A DNA stretch of 64,000 nt from contig QANT01005476.1 of assembly GCA_003254885.1 (NCBI GenBank), positions 44,329-108,328 of the forward strand. The letters run 5' to 3'. Below, in pieces: positions 12,510-25,440 of the stretch. The first letter of the stretch is position 1; each line of letters begins with the position of its first letter. The DNA comes from Purshia tridentata. Lineage: Eukaryota; Streptophyta; Magnoliopsida; Rosales; Rosaceae. The position numbers and the translations under genes are program-made. The notes beneath the pieces are model-generated. The model saw only the letters and a list, made by a program, of their open reading frames with translations, made no database searches and had not been told where the DNA came from.

Positions 12510-15392
12510 CTACATCTGTGCACTGAGGTTGCCGCTGCTGGTCCATCCTTCTTGAACTTGAATCGAATACTGCAAGTTCCACAGAACATTATCTATTGAA
12601 GGGCGCTTGCTTGGATCTCTGCACAGACAATTGATGGTGATTTCGACTGCGGTCCTTAACGAGTGGTATGCATATGTGCCCTGAATTGAGGGATCTATTG
12701 CACTTCGCAATCTTGGTGGTCCTTCTATTAAGCCTTTCTCTAGCTGTTAATCAAAAAACCGAAAAAATGCCAGTGAACTCCACGCTCCCGTTATATATAG
12801 GTGTTGCCAGGAAAAGAAGAAAAAAGAGGGTTTCACTTTTCTATATGATTTACCTGAAGCTTTAGCTCATCCAATTCACTTTTTGATTTGACCAATTTAC
12901 CAGTAAGAACTTCAAGTAGAATAATGCCTAGTTGATAAATATCTTCCTTCTCTGCTTCAGCACTGCATTTAGGACTCAAATAAGATAATTTGATGCTATG
13001 CTGCAGTAGAAAGAAGATGAACATGAAGAAAAGTAATACCTGTTTAGATGAGGATGATTGGTTATACCTTGTCCATTAAGAGGCCTCCCTGAATCAATCT
13101 GGAAAATAGAAAATACTAATTGTGAAAGACAAGAAGAAAGTTCACTTTCTTTTGTAATAGTAAACTTTTATGCAGTTGGGTTATATTTAATATATTCCCA
13201 CCTCAAATGGCAATAGGTTATAGTTACTGATTTTGGCAGAAACACTCTCATCCAACAATATGTTGTCTATCTTCAAATTATTTCCAAAGATGCCTGGTGC
13301 CACTCCTGTGTGCAAGAACTGGACTCCCCTTGCAATACCAATGGTAATAGCCATTCTCTGTGGCCATTTAAGCCAGTCCTTCTTTCTCCAATCTGCCAAA
13401 CCAAAGTGCATCAGAAGTGTTTGGTTATTTAAACCTTTTCTTAATGATGTGCATGTGATCTTAAGCAAGCTGTACCAGTTAGATGGTCCCTCAAGGATCC
13501 ATTTGAAATGCTTTCAAGAACAATAAATACAGTGCTAGCTGTATTGGGATGGTCCTGATATGTGACAGTGCAGTGTCCAAGAACGCTGACCAAATGCCGA
13601 TGCCTTAGCTTTGACAAGGCTTCTATGCTCTGGATCAAGTTTTGGGGCAAATGCTTCTGCTTTAGTTTCACGCATTTCACTAAAACCACTGCACCATTTC
13701 TGAGCCAACCTCTGTAGAGCTGTAAATGTTGTGCATATAATACTATCAGTTTGAAAAAAATTAAAGTGCCTCATCAAATAATACATCCAAAGCCAACAAA
13801 CAGCTCAAATTGAATGTAATACCTGTCCCTGAGATCCTTCCCCCATCAAGTTTTCAGCATCGAAATTGTTTGTTGCATCATCAATTTCTTCCAATGTGAA
13901 AACACGATACGGTGGAAGCCCGAGTGTTGGCAGCCTCATCATCTGGGGAACGTGCCCTGAAAACTCCAAATCAGACAATTTGATTAACTAAAAAATGTAA
14001 AGCACATCTTCATTTAGTTTCTTGTTTTTCAGTCAATACATTCAAGGAAGAACTAACAGTTCAAGGGACAATAACACAAGAACTAGTACTCTGCATCATA
14101 TTGAGCAGGGACAAAGGAATAAAGAAAACAAAGAGAAAGAGGGCCTTACTTGCATCGGTGTTTGGCCTTGGGGAGCTTCGAACAGACATTTTCTCAGCCA
14201 TTGATCTGTCGAATTTATCTTCCATGTTCCTATATCCTGACCTTCTGATAATGACCAAAATCAGCAGCCCAATGACCCCAGCAGTACCCACAACACCACC
14301 AATGATAGCAAATAAAAGGCCTAGCTTTATTTTTGACTCCTGCTCTTCTGTTTTAGCAGGAGGCTTAACAGCGAGTGCTTCCTTGTGGCAAAATGAATAT
14401 TGGTGTTGATACTTTGAGTTCCCACTAGACAAACAGTTCCAGGAATCAAGAACCGTCCGGTTTGAAGCCTTTGATCCAATGCAAGATGGTAGTTTTCCTA
14501 TCAAAAGGTTGTGTGAGATATCTACAACTTGGAGCTTTCCGTTGCAAGTTGCATTCATTGGTAGAGCCCCACTTAGTTGGTTTTGAGCCAGATTGAGATA
14601 CTGAATTGAAGGCAGAGAGAACAGGAAAGGAGGGATTGGCCCAACAAATTTATTGGCAGTGAGGTCCAATTTCTGAAGCTGATCAAAGTTCATGAGAGTT
14701 GTGGGAATCTCAGATCTCAAAGAATTGTTTCTCAGTATTATACTTGCAAGACTATTTCCCAATGAGGGAAATCCAGGTCCAATGTGGTTGTTACCCAAAT
14801 TGAGTTCTTCAAGAAGTGCTAAGCCTTTAAGATCTGGAACACTCCCATTGAACAAATTGTCAGCCAAAACAATCCTCCTGAGATTCTTCATTGAAGTGAG
14901 AGAAGGAGGAATCTGCCCATAAACGAAATTTGAGCTGATGTTGAGCTCCTCAAGGGACCAGAACCTGTTGATTTTGGCTGGTAAAGGACCCCACAAGCCC
15001 AAGGACACCAGTGACAACACTTTCAAGTTGGAAAGCTTTGTTAGAATTGTGAAGAAAGAATCAATGGAGAAGCTTTTGGACAGAGTCTGCTGAGAAATCA
15101 CAAAATTCCCTGAAGCTGGTTTTGGGGAGTGAGAAGGGGAGCTTTTGTTTCCAATGACAGTTAATTCTGTTAAGCGATTATTTGTACAGACAATCTTGAG
15201 AGAAGGTGAAGGAGTGAGGTAACAGAAGTTGGTCCAATTTGACCATCCTTGAAGAGCTGCAGGATATTCAAGAAGCTTCTGAACTTGGAACAGAATACGG
15301 GTCTCACTTGGAGTTAACTGACCAAACGAAATTGGAGTGAAAATAGCTAAAACCAGAAACAACAAACAGAAAGAAACCCAGAAATTCTTCAT
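12510..15392 (-). CDS. Probable inactive LRR receptor-like protein kinase (At2g02780/At3g03770 type)
   Basis: Seven exons (14150-15392, 13823-13956, 13476-13719, 13202-13392, 13040-13098, 12854-12995, 12510-12743) give 748 residues with frame kept at each junction; the 12995 acceptor was chosen over a CAG 5 bp further upstream on the gene strand because only it keeps frame. Order: signal peptide (about 1-24), LRR ectodomain (about 110-320), transmembrane helix (about 355-383) followed by basic residues, and a protein kinase fold. The glycine loop (GEGSQGQ) and Lys474 remain, but the HRD motif reads FGN at 576-578 and DFG reads NYN at 597-599, so phosphotransfer is not expected. It is a plasma-membrane pseudokinase, probably signalling by interaction; ligand unknown. 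Position between UBC2 and an IQD gene favours orthology with At2g02780. Confidence 0.92.
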
Positions 15393-15475
15393 TTTTAGGA
15401 AGATATAACTCAGACAAATAAGTCCAAATTCATCTCATTTAGTGAAATATGAGAGAAGGTTGAGATTGAGCTAAT

Positions 15476-15482
15476 TATATAA
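15476..15482 (-). promoter_or_regulatory. Possible TATA box of the LRR pseudokinase gene
   Basis: On the minus strand the sequence reads TTATATAAT about 85-90 bp upstream of the ATG at 15392, a plausible core promoter spacing with a 5' UTR of roughly 50-60 nt. This is a motif match only. Confidence 0.35.
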
Positions 15483-17600
15483 CTCAAAATACTGAGTATG
15501 AAGTCATACAAATGAATTTAAGAACTTCAAAAACAAAGAGCCAGAACTGCAATCACAACCGTATATATATGATCTTAAAAAAATAAAGGATGAGTGTTCC
15601 ACCAAAATTTTTCAGAGAAAAGCAGAATATAAGTTCTGGGTATTACTTGGAACAGCAAATTCTTTAAGAAATTATTAGAATAAGTAGATAGTACTGTTGT
15701 TAAGCATAAGATCTTGGTTGGGGTACAAAGATGACAAGAAAAGATTTTACTGAGAAAGTAAGAGAGAAAATTTTTGAGTGTAATGAAAGTAGTACTAGCT
15801 ACTATTCAGCTTAAAGAAATGGAACCCATTTTTGTGGAGAGAATGAAAGATCTGAAAGACTGAAATCTCAGAGTGAGTAAGTGAAGCAAAACCATGAGAC
15901 CGAGAGTACAAGCTAACTGGCTAGTAAGTGGAGTCAGTCAAGTACAAACTACAAAGCGACAGTGCAAGCCAACCAAGCCCAGCCTGATCCTACGCTACGC
16001 AAACTATTATATTAAATTGCAACTGGTTTTCTTTCTAACTTTCCACCACTGCGTAGTCCAAGTCAACTGGGTTGGCTCTGATTCAAACACTGCAATTTTC
16101 GAGAACTTCGATGATGACCGCGTTTATTATGGTAAACCCGCGAGATCCTCAAACTCACGCGCCATAGGCATGTGAGGTTCGTGATGGCAAGCCCTTTTTC
16201 TCCCAAGCTCATGAAATCACGTGAGGTCCTCGTTCACGTAGTTGTACAATATGATAAAAGTTAACGAGCAATAATAGAAATGAGTGATCAAAAAAATATA
16301 AAATAGAAAGTGGGAGTGACTAAAATAGTCAAACGTTACACTATACTTCTAAAGAGATTAATATCCACACTTTCACCTTTTGTTTTTTAATTATTGAATC
16401 CAAGAATATCACAAAATTCACACTAATTTTGAAATGGGACCGACATGTTTTATAATACATCATGTAACAGTGACTTTAGAGAGGATGGCCATGAATCAGA
16501 AATCAAATTTTAATGAAGTGATTGAGAAAGTTGGAAATAATTGCTCAAAAAGTTAGCATGTATGATTTATAGTTTAAATGACCAGAATGCCCCTACGTCG
16601 ATGTCAGTCGAATATAACGGTCATCCAGTTCATAAAATGATGCAAATATCTGATTATTGATAAAGGGTTGTGTCGGTGTGTGAATAAGAGAGAGGGAGAG
16701 ATTAATATAGGTGTTGCTCGATCGGCCACCTAATCCTTTATTATTTTATTAAATCCAGTGGGATGCTCATTCCAGCCTAACATTTGTTTTTATATATGTA
16801 TCTATCTGTAATTGCGTGGTTTTTTGTTCTTTCTGGTGTAAACAAGCTTTGTCTGCAATTTGCAAAACGACAACTAATTATTGTCACTTGTTATGGTATT
16901 CATTAATATATAGAAGAAAAAAGGCCTTTAATTAATTCAACGAACATAATAATGAATTTTGAGTTAAAGAGATCGATTCTGCATTTAACTAATGGGATAT
17001 TGGAGATTCAATATCTGCTGCCAATTTGCCAAACGAAGAAATTAAGTCGCATGAGGAATTAATTAATGAAAGTTATCCTTTATTTTAATCCAAGTGTTGC
17101 CATTATTGGATTTGGCTGAGTTTAACTTTCTAACTTATTGTCAATTTAAAATTCAAATGCTACAACTATTCCTTCACTCAATATTAAAATATTTGTTATT
17201 TACCAACAAAATTATAAAATATTTTGAGAAACTCATGGACTTAAAATCTTTTATTTGAAAGATAGATGTGACTAGTACTACCAAACAATACAATTTTTTT
17301 TTTTTTGGGAAGATAGTGTGTTCCTAACTTCCTAAGGAGGTTGGAAGTTTACAACTATTTTTATTTGTTTAATATTTTGCTTTTTAGATTATCAAAGATG
17401 GGGTTTTCCCTTTTGTTTTTTAATAGATTATTATCAGTCAACTTTCCATAAGATAAAATGCCATTAAAACCAATCAACTGAAATAAGGGTGTTGTTCAGA
17501 TCAAATTGTAGGGTGCATATAGAATTCTCAAGCCCATTTCCTTTTTGGGTCAACTCAAATCTGGACGAGGCCCACATTCACAAATCGGAAATTCACAGTA
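15483..17600. other. Intergenic between divergent LRR pseudokinase and IQD genes
   Basis: About 2.1 kb with no supportable gene. The LRR gene promoter should occupy the left end and the IQD promoter the right end. ORFs here are short and without homology I recognise. A poly-T run sits at 17295-17306. No repeats longer than about 20 bp noticed. Confidence 0.6.
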
Positions 17601-18447
17601 GATAAAAGTGAAACCCTCTTTAAACGGCGTCGTCACATTCCCTTTTTGATTCGTAGATATCTTTCGCGTTCGCTTTTATTACATTTACAAACTTTCTAAT
17701 CCAGCAAATTTTCAGGTGTTTTCCAACAGTGGAAGCAGAGCTCGCAGAAGCAGAATCAAGTGGCTTTTTCACTGAAACACAGTACTCACTAACTCTCTCC
17801 TTCTTCATTTTGTGCTACTTCTTATTTTGGCTTCTCATTTCTCTCTGTTCGGTAATGGAGGGAGGCTTAGGGCTTCAAAGCACTTCGTTTTGACGGAATG
17901 CTTAGATCGAATGGACTTCGCCTTTAAATACTTTCAGCTTTCCTTTTTTGCCTCAATATTCATATTAGCTCTTCAAAACCAAGCGTCATTTATATTAATT
18001 GCATTTCTTTGTTCTATTATTTTCTTAATATTAGTAATTCTATTTCAGTAATTTTGTGTTACATTTTTTTCTTAACGTCTCATTTCAAGTTTAGGGTTTA
18101 TCGTTTTCTTTTACTTGTTTATTTTAAATTTTGGAATAACCTTTTTATTTCCTAGGAAGATAAATGAACTTAACTCAATTACGCCCTTGTTGTATATTCT
18201 GATTGTAATATTTCAGTTAGCTTAACTAGTTCACTACACTCCAACTGGCCAAAAGAACAAAAAAAAAAAAAACTAGTTCAATACACCATGTTGTTTAGAA
18301 CCCAGTTTTGTCCATAAATGGATTTTTGGCATTGGTTTTTTATTTACGTTAATTCAGCTGGTAATTAGTTACTATAATTGCTCAACTGTGTGTACTCATG
18401 CAGGTTTCTGTGAATTAAGTTTTGGGGGCTGTCTTTGAATTTTTTCA
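17601..18447 (+). promoter_or_regulatory. Probable 5' leader and leader intron of the IQD gene
   Basis: An acceptor-like tcatgcag ends at 18403, 44 bp before the ATG, implying a noncoding first exon upstream, most likely in the CT-rich stretch around 17640-17850. The donor cannot be fixed from sequence alone. Nothing else is seen in the stretch. Confidence 0.4.
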
Positions 18448-21400
18448 ATGGGAAAAACCCCTGGAAAATGGATCAAGAATTTGCTTCTTGGGAAGAAATC
18501 ATCCAAGTCTACTCTGTCCAAAGGAAAAGAGGTACTTCTAAGATACACATTGGTTTTCAAATAAACTGGTTTTTGATTAGATAGCATGGGGTTGAAAAAA
18601 ATACAAAAATATAAATTCTTGTCAAGTTAACCAAGAAAAAAGAGCCTGTAAATTTCAACTGGTCCATATGAGCCTGATGAAAGCAGACCCAAATTTTTTG
18701 TCTTGGCGACCTATACCATGGTTGGGTTTGTAGACTTGTAGGAGAAACGTTGCTTTTGGTGTCTGTAGGCTTGCATCTTTTCTTCACTTGCTTCATAATT
18801 GATAGAAGTATTCGAAATTACTAATTTATTAATGATAGTTTGGTCTGAGTCATTTGGTGAATGGATCACAAACTCTGGAGAGTGACCATTTGAATAATTA
18901 TATAACTCTAAATTTTAGGTAAAAACATAAAGTATGGGATGAGATGTTGACACTGGAAGTCCAACAGAATTATTACTTATATGGGATCAATCTGTTAATT
19001 TTCTTTTGCCTTATTTTCATTGATGTTATTCTGGTTATTATGCACAGAAATCTACAAACAAAGGGGAAGCAGTGATCTCTTCAAAGGTATCCATGTCTGA
19101 GTTAACAGTGGATCCTCCATTGATATCTCCACCATTGGTTGGGAGTGGTGCTAGTAATGAAGTGGACTCAGAAATCAGAGTAGCTCCCAAATTGCCAAAT
19201 GATGTAGTTGTTTCATCTGCAAAGGAAGATAAAACAGAAGCTATCTTTAGTTCTTCTCAGGAAGATCCTGAGAGAATCAAGCAAGAGAAAGCTGCCACAA
19301 AGGCACAATGTGCTTACAGAGGCTATGTGGTATTTTCCTCTTATACATGCTCTGTTTTTGCCTGACAATTATGCTTAGTAAAATTTGTAGACATTTTCTG
19401 TTGTATTTCTGTGAGATAATTATAGTTACTGATGAATATTTGGTAGTGTTTTTGGTAAACCTTATAAGCTAATAATGCCAGCAAATTGTCTTTGAAGGCT
19501 CGCCGTGCATTTCGAACCCTCAAGGGCATCATAAGGCTGCAAGCACTTATTCGTGGTCACTTGGTTAGAAGACAAGCCGTGTCCACATTATTATGTGTCC
19601 AAGGGATTGTTAAGTTTCAGGCACTGGTTCGTGGTCAACGTGTTAGGCATTCTGATATTGGCATTGAAGTGCATAAAATACATCTGGTAATTTCTGGTTA
19701 CCTTTTCAATTGACTGATGCATTGAATCAGAACTTCTGATTCATGCTTTCAACCAGAGAAAAAAGTCTGTATAATTTTTGTTGTAATGAATTCACCTATA
19801 TAATTTGTTAAGTAATACATAAGTTCTGTGCTTCTTTTTTTTTCTTTTTTTATTAATTGTCTTTTATTAACAATTATATATGCAGCAGGGTGCTAAGTGT
19901 TTTGATATCTCTGGAGTAAGGGCATCTTCCCAGGTGGAGAGGCTGTCAAAAATTGTATTTGTTCAGAAGGTGAGATTTACTTTAGTATTGCCCAGGATAT
20001 GGTTATTTCACTTATCTGAGATTTATTTATTTGGACGCTTATTTCAGGAAATATACTGAATTTAGCTTAAGTTTATGAAGTAAACCTATCTAAATCATAA
20101 AATTTTTACTTTCAGCTTCTGGCTTCATTGCCTACTGCTATTCCTCTATGTCTCCAGTATGGTCCAGGGGAACCTAACTCATCCGGGGAGTGGCTTGAGC
20201 GCTGGACCAGATCATACTTTTGGGAACCTGTTTTACAGCCTAAGAAAAATCTTGATCCAAGGTCTCGTAGGAGTCACAAGAAGTGTCAAACAATAGAAAC
20301 TGAAAAAGATAGGCCAAAAAGAAGTGTCCGGAGACTTTCAGGTGCAACTGTTGAAAATGGGTCAACTCGTGTCACTCCAGACTCTGAAAAGGCTAAACGC
20401 AATTTGAGGAAAGTTCCTAGTCCTTCAGCAATCTCAGCTCAGGAGCATCAACAAAATGAAGTTGAGAAGGTTAAAAGTAATTCAAAAAAAACTTCTGATA
20501 CCAAGGAGGTTTCTGATCAGTCAGAGGTTGATAAAGAGAGACCAAAGGACAGTCCAACGAACGGATTGGCTTCTGTTGCTCCTGATGATTCAGAGCAGGG
20601 CACTAGTGATTTGTCCAAGAAGATGAAACATGTGACAGTTGCAGAGTCAAAGCAGTCAAATCTTGAAAGAAGTCTGGAACTGTCATCAACAGAGGAACCA
20701 ATGGAGAAGCCACATGACCATCCTTCTGTTGACATGCAAACTTTGGAGAACATTGTCACAAATGACGAGGTTCAAGCAATAAATCAGGAGCTAAACTCTA
20801 AGGACAATTTTATCAGCAATGAGAATCAGAAAACCGGCCAGAGAAGGGCTTCTTTACCTGTGAAGTTTGATCATCAAGAGAATGGGGTCCATAACACACC
20901 AAGAGTACCAAGTTATATGGCACCAACTAAATCTGCCAAAGCTAAGCTGAGAGGACAGGGATCCCCCAGGTTTTCCCAAGATTTGGTTGAGAAGAATGTT
21001 ATAACTAGACGACATTCTCTTTCTGCTTCCACTAACAGCAAGTTAAGTTCTCTTTCCCCACGAGCACAGAGACTAGTTCAAGCAACTGGCAAAGGAGTGA
21101 TCAGAAGTGACAGATCTTTATCGTCTTCTCGGGATGGTTTTGGTAAGTTCTGAACCTAGGAAGTTTCTCCATTTGGTTTTTGTTTGTGGCTTGGTTGCAT
21201 GTCTGGTTTGCACTTGTTCACACAATGTGATGCCATGATATGTTTTATTAGGTTTTTCTATTCTGCCTTAAATTTGGGCCAACCTGTCAAAACTTCCCTT
21301 CTAGGCTGAGAGAAAGTTATGCTGAATATGAACCAGAAAATGTTATATTAAATTTTTTCTTACCTCCTTATTGATTATCTGTCATGTTCATCTATGTATT

Positions 21401-21597
21401 ATAAAGTATTTTATTTAGTAAAAGTAGAAAATCATTCTATTACATTGCTTGGTGTCTGCACTTTTTGTTTTGGGTGAAATAATACCTCTTCATGTGTCTT
21501 TGGACCACTTGAAATGTATAGAATGCATTCTGATTGTCCATTGTTGTGGGTAATGCCAATTTCAGATAAGGTGATCCAGCCTGAGTGGAGGAGGTGA
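18448..21597 (+). CDS. IQD29: IQ-domain (IQD) calmodulin-binding protein, IQD28/29/30 group
   Basis: Six coding exons (18448-18531, 19048-19329, 19498-19686, 19886-19969, 20116-21142, 21566-21597) give 565 residues. It begins [17 protein letters not shown], the standard IQD N-terminus. The IQ67 region (about residues 105-165) has three repeats with RG core: [18 protein letters not shown] and LVRGQRVR, the first split by a phase-0 intron as in other IQDs. The middle is charged and disordered; a DUF4005-like tail ([20 protein letters not shown]) begins near residue 478. Reading through the fifth donor would end at GFGKF, but splicing to a 32-nt exon gives the family-like end [10 protein letters not shown]. 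IQDs scaffold calmodulin to microtubules, plasma membrane or nucleus. The symbol rests on gene order beside UBC2 and the LRR pseudokinase as in Arabidopsis chromosome 2; paralogue IQD28 is the alternative. Confidence 0.88.
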
Positions 21598-22124
21598 TTT
21601 TGGATGAGGTACTGCTCCATGGAAGCATATCAAAGGGAGGGAAAGTGAAAAATATAAACTCATTTGGGATTGCAGGTTTTATTGGTGTGTAACCAAGATT
21701 GGTTTGATGACTAATCAGTGTTTGTTAAATGCACAGTTTGTTCTCTTACTTAGCATTAGGGGTTATTTGATAGTCATGGTGTTGGGATAATTTACTGTCT
21801 TGATCTTTATGACGTTCTGTCTTCCGTCTCATCAAATTATGTAAAAATGTGAGAAGCCTTTAAATTTCCAATTTCCTTTTGCATGTTAAATACTTGGGTT
21901 TCGTATTGGAAATTGATACTTTGATACCAGGGGCAAGATCTCTAGGTTTATGATATGTCTCCAATATTCTTGCCTATTGCACGAAGAGCTTTATAGTTAC
22001 TAAAAAGTCCATTTCTTTGCAATGGTTATTATTTATTTATTTGAGTTTGATGTGATTGTGCACCTCAACTCAAGCCTCATCTGATCTGAAGCATAGTAGT
22101 CGTTCACAAAGAGATTTATTTCCC

Positions 22125-24033
22125 TTATACAACGCAGAAAGCATAGAGTGAAGTCCCAGGTGTCCAAGAAGGGTGAAACTTGGCCAGGCCAACTGAATAC
22201 CCATTCCCGAAGTAAATGCACCCATAGCTTGCCGCAACACCCCCGTATATTGTTGCACCAGTATTATTTGACCACAAAATATTTCCAGTGTTGGCGTCCA
22301 TGGCATATATGGGACCGTTTGAAGTGACAGACCCGGCAAAAACAACACCATTAGCCACTGTAACAGGTCCCTGGGCAGTTTGATTGCTAGGGTTTGCAGT
22401 TGACCACACAATCCTCCCAGAATTTGCATCAAGAGCCACCCATGCGCCGGCTGTGGTTGTAAGGCCTGAAGGTATGAGGGTGAAGTTCTCTCGCTCGCTG
22501 TTGGCAATGTTTGTATACACCCTTCTTCCATCTGTGGCTGCACCCCATTGCCCTCCTCCTTCCTTGCCGCCTGGTCCAGCCAGCTACAAAATTCAACAAA
22601 TTTAGTTAGTAGTAGCCTTTGAACTCATTTCAGTACTATACAATCTAGAAATGATTCCACTTTCATATGAAGTACCTTACCTTAAACCAAACTATATTTC
22701 CGTTGTCACGGTCTAGAGCCCATGCAATCCCACTTTTCTGCACGGCCACTACAACATCTCTTCTTCTTCTTCCATCAGGGTTTATGCGAAGCAGCATTGG
22801 TGCCTCTCCAAAGTCGGCGTCCTCATTAGGTCCTGGTGGGCAGTCAGGGTTGTTTGGTACCAAACATGCAAAATAGAAAATATCATAACCACGCAGTTGC
22901 CTGGACCATTGGATCCTCCCGGAATCAATATCCAACGCCAGAATGGAATTGAAGTTGATATCTGGACCAATGCACTGATCAGGATGGCTAGGTTTTCCTG
23001 TGTGGTTATTCTGCTTTTGTTGACATTGGAGCACCTCAGGTGGAGCTGTGTAGAGGTTCCCAGTTGCCACATACACATGTCTCCTGAATACATCAATGGC
23101 GGGGCTGCTTCCCCATACTGCAGCTCCTGAGTAACCTCCCAACCTACCACCATTGTCAGGCAGCATATAAGTCCGCCATAAGATCACACCACTTCGAAGA
23201 CTTAGCTTAGCTACACTGCCCCGGAAAGTGCAACATTGTTCAGCTGGTAATGCTTCTTCCAAAGATGACACTCCAACATAAAATGCCCTACAAAAGTGAA
23301 ACAATTTTCATTTTCATAATCAATTGTCTAAATTAATAATTTAACATCATAACATGTTAGACTAACCCCATGTATGCAGTTCCAGACATTGTAATGAGAA
23401 CTCGAGGACGAGGGTCTAGTTGAGTCGACCACACAAACCTCCCATTTGCACGATTCACAGCAATAACAACAGCAGGCCCATAAATTCCAACAATCAAGAG
23501 GTTAGCAGCTACTGTTGGGGTTGACCTTGACACAGTCACATTCACATTCGTCACCACTCCTGTTCTATTTAATCCAGTTAACTGACCAAGGTTCTGCATC
23601 CATATCAAAGCGCCAGTGAATGCATTCACCGCATACAAATTTCCATCCCATGATGGAAAATAGACCCTTCCCTCAGCTACTGCAGGGTTTGCAGATATGT
23701 CTTTGCCGGCGAAAAATTTCCATCTTAACTGCATATTTAAAACTGTCCTCCGGTTGGTTAGCACTTCCCCATTAGCGTACCTTCTGTTATTAATGTCACC
23801 CCCATGATTTAACCACTGAAAATTAAGATATATAGCAAGATTTAGAGACACATCAATGTGAACAGAAGAAGCGAATCCATTATTAATTAGTATTCATTAT
23901 TAAGTGTGCATTGCAACCAAGAATAATTAGTACTTACAAATGCATATGTGGTATCAAGAAGTACAGATAAACATAACGCCATGACTACCACGTTAATGGT
24001 GGCATGGCATTTCAGCTTCTTTATGAAAACCAT
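22125..24033 (-). CDS. Secreted PQQ-type beta-propeller protein, polyvinylalcohol dehydrogenase-like
   Basis: Four exons (23938-24033, 23367-23815, 22681-23287, 22125-22583) give 536 residues. The N-terminus has a basic start then a hydrophobic core ending LDTTYA, a probable signal peptide of about 31 residues. At least six propeller-blade strands of the PQQ-binding class are visible: LYAVNAFTGALIW, VIAVNRANGRFVW, ILALDIDSGRIQW, AWALDRDNGNIVW, WVALDANSGRIVW and IYAMDANTGNILW. Plant genes of this type are named after bacterial polyvinylalcohol dehydrogenases (quinoproteins); plants are not known to make PQQ, so the true substrate and whether the protein is an enzyme are uncertain. Several N-x-S/T sites fit passage through the secretory pathway. 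It converges with the IQD gene, 527 bp between stops. Confidence 0.88.
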
Positions 24034-24690
24034 GACTGGTGAACTCAGTAGGGATGATAAGGAATGAGCCTAGGTGGCTAGCGAGCCAATCTGTATTCTG
24101 TAGTTAAAATATTATGTTTTTTTATGTTTGCAGATTGCTACTTTTGGAACTTTATAACAATTATTGGTTCAAATATGATGTTTGCAAAGTGAACTTTTGC
24201 CTCTTTTGGTGTAAGCAGCAGGTTAAAGTGACCGAGTTTGTGCCCGTTACTCGGTATAAAGATGAGTTAGAGAACGGAATTTTGGTGAAAAAGGTTTGAG
24301 GATTGAGGAAGGCCCTCACTCCAAGACGTCATCTTTGACCTCCTCTACGTGTGATTGCCTCTTGACAAATTACGCAGGGGAAATGTGAATGTGGCAAGTT
24401 TTTAAGGAGCCATTACATAATATATAGTGTTGTTCTCGATTTTGGTTGCAACTAACATGATTAAGCTAAGTTGTATGATTAATATATATAAAGCCAAAAG
24501 GACTTATGGTTAAATTTGTAAAAACACGAACATGTGCTTTCGGTTAAAAAATGAACTCTTCTTCCAGGCAAAAAAAGAAAAGATCTCCAGCATTCGAAAA
24601 ACCATAATTATTATTGAAGAATTATTTCTGCGAATTATTTAGTTTCTTGAAAATCAAGCCTACAACTACATAGCCACTTGTACATAGATG
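24034..24690. other. Intergenic upstream of the PQQ-type gene
   Basis: AT-rich DNA that should contain the minus-strand promoter of the PQQ-type gene. No gene or repeat recognised. Confidence 0.5.
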
Positions 24691-24691
24691 T

Positions 24692-25440
24692 AAGAGATAA
24701 TTATCAATAACCCCAATCTGGGACCCTTAGTTCCTCTAAAGTCTACTTTTTTATTTGGCTTTCCAAGGAATCCATTACCTTTTCTTCTAGCCCTTTTTTC
24801 TATTTTGCTCGGTCCACTTTTTATTTCCATCTCTTTCTCTCCGTCTCCCTCCATCCCCATCTCTCTCTCCCTCCTCCTCTTCTATTCTTCTGCTTCATCT
24901 GTGCCCTCCTCCCCTTCTTCACCTTCCTCCTCCTCTCCACCTCTCTTCCCCTTCTTTGCTCCCAAAGCTTCTTTGCGCTGGCAAAGACGATCCTGATGCA
25001 GGCCTTGGGAATGAGTGTTGGTATCACCGTCAAAGGCGGAACAGGAGGAGTGAGTGGAAGAGCTCAGATCAACGCGCTGTGGTGGACCGGTCATCGTGCA
25101 TATTATCCAGGTATCCCTCTATCTCTCTGCAATTCGATTTTGCCTTGTTCGGTTTCAGTTAGATTTGTATCCAAGCTGTGACTTTAATTATTTTGAGATA
25201 ATTATCAATAACCCCAATCTGGGACCCTTAGTTCCTCTAAAGTCTATTTTTTTATTTGGCTTCCTAATTGGGAATGAATGTTGGTATCAACATCAACGGC
25301 GAGGAGTGAGTGGACGAGCTCAGATCAGCTCGTTGTGGTGGACTAGTCATCAAGCATATTATCCAAGTATCCCTCTATCTCTTTGCAATTCAATTTTGCC
25401 TTGTTTGATTTCAATCAGATTTGTACCCAAGCTGTGATTT
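24692..25440. repeat. Direct duplication; second copy shortened internally
   Basis: The block gataattatcaataacccc to tttatttggctt occurs at 24696-24763 and again at 25195-25262. The block ggaatgagtgttggtatca through the end of the cttgtttc/ttgttcgg pyrimidine stretch and on to aagctgtga occurs at about 25008-25182 and 25270-25438. Copy 2 lacks roughly 240 bp lying between these blocks in copy 1, including the CT-rich segment 24780-24960. This is a tandem duplication followed by an internal deletion in the downstream copy. Confidence 0.85.

Noticed and set aside
22070-22543. 157-residue minus-strand ORF
   Set aside because: Out-of-frame shadow of the last exon of the PQQ-type gene, which has the blade motifs in its proper frame.
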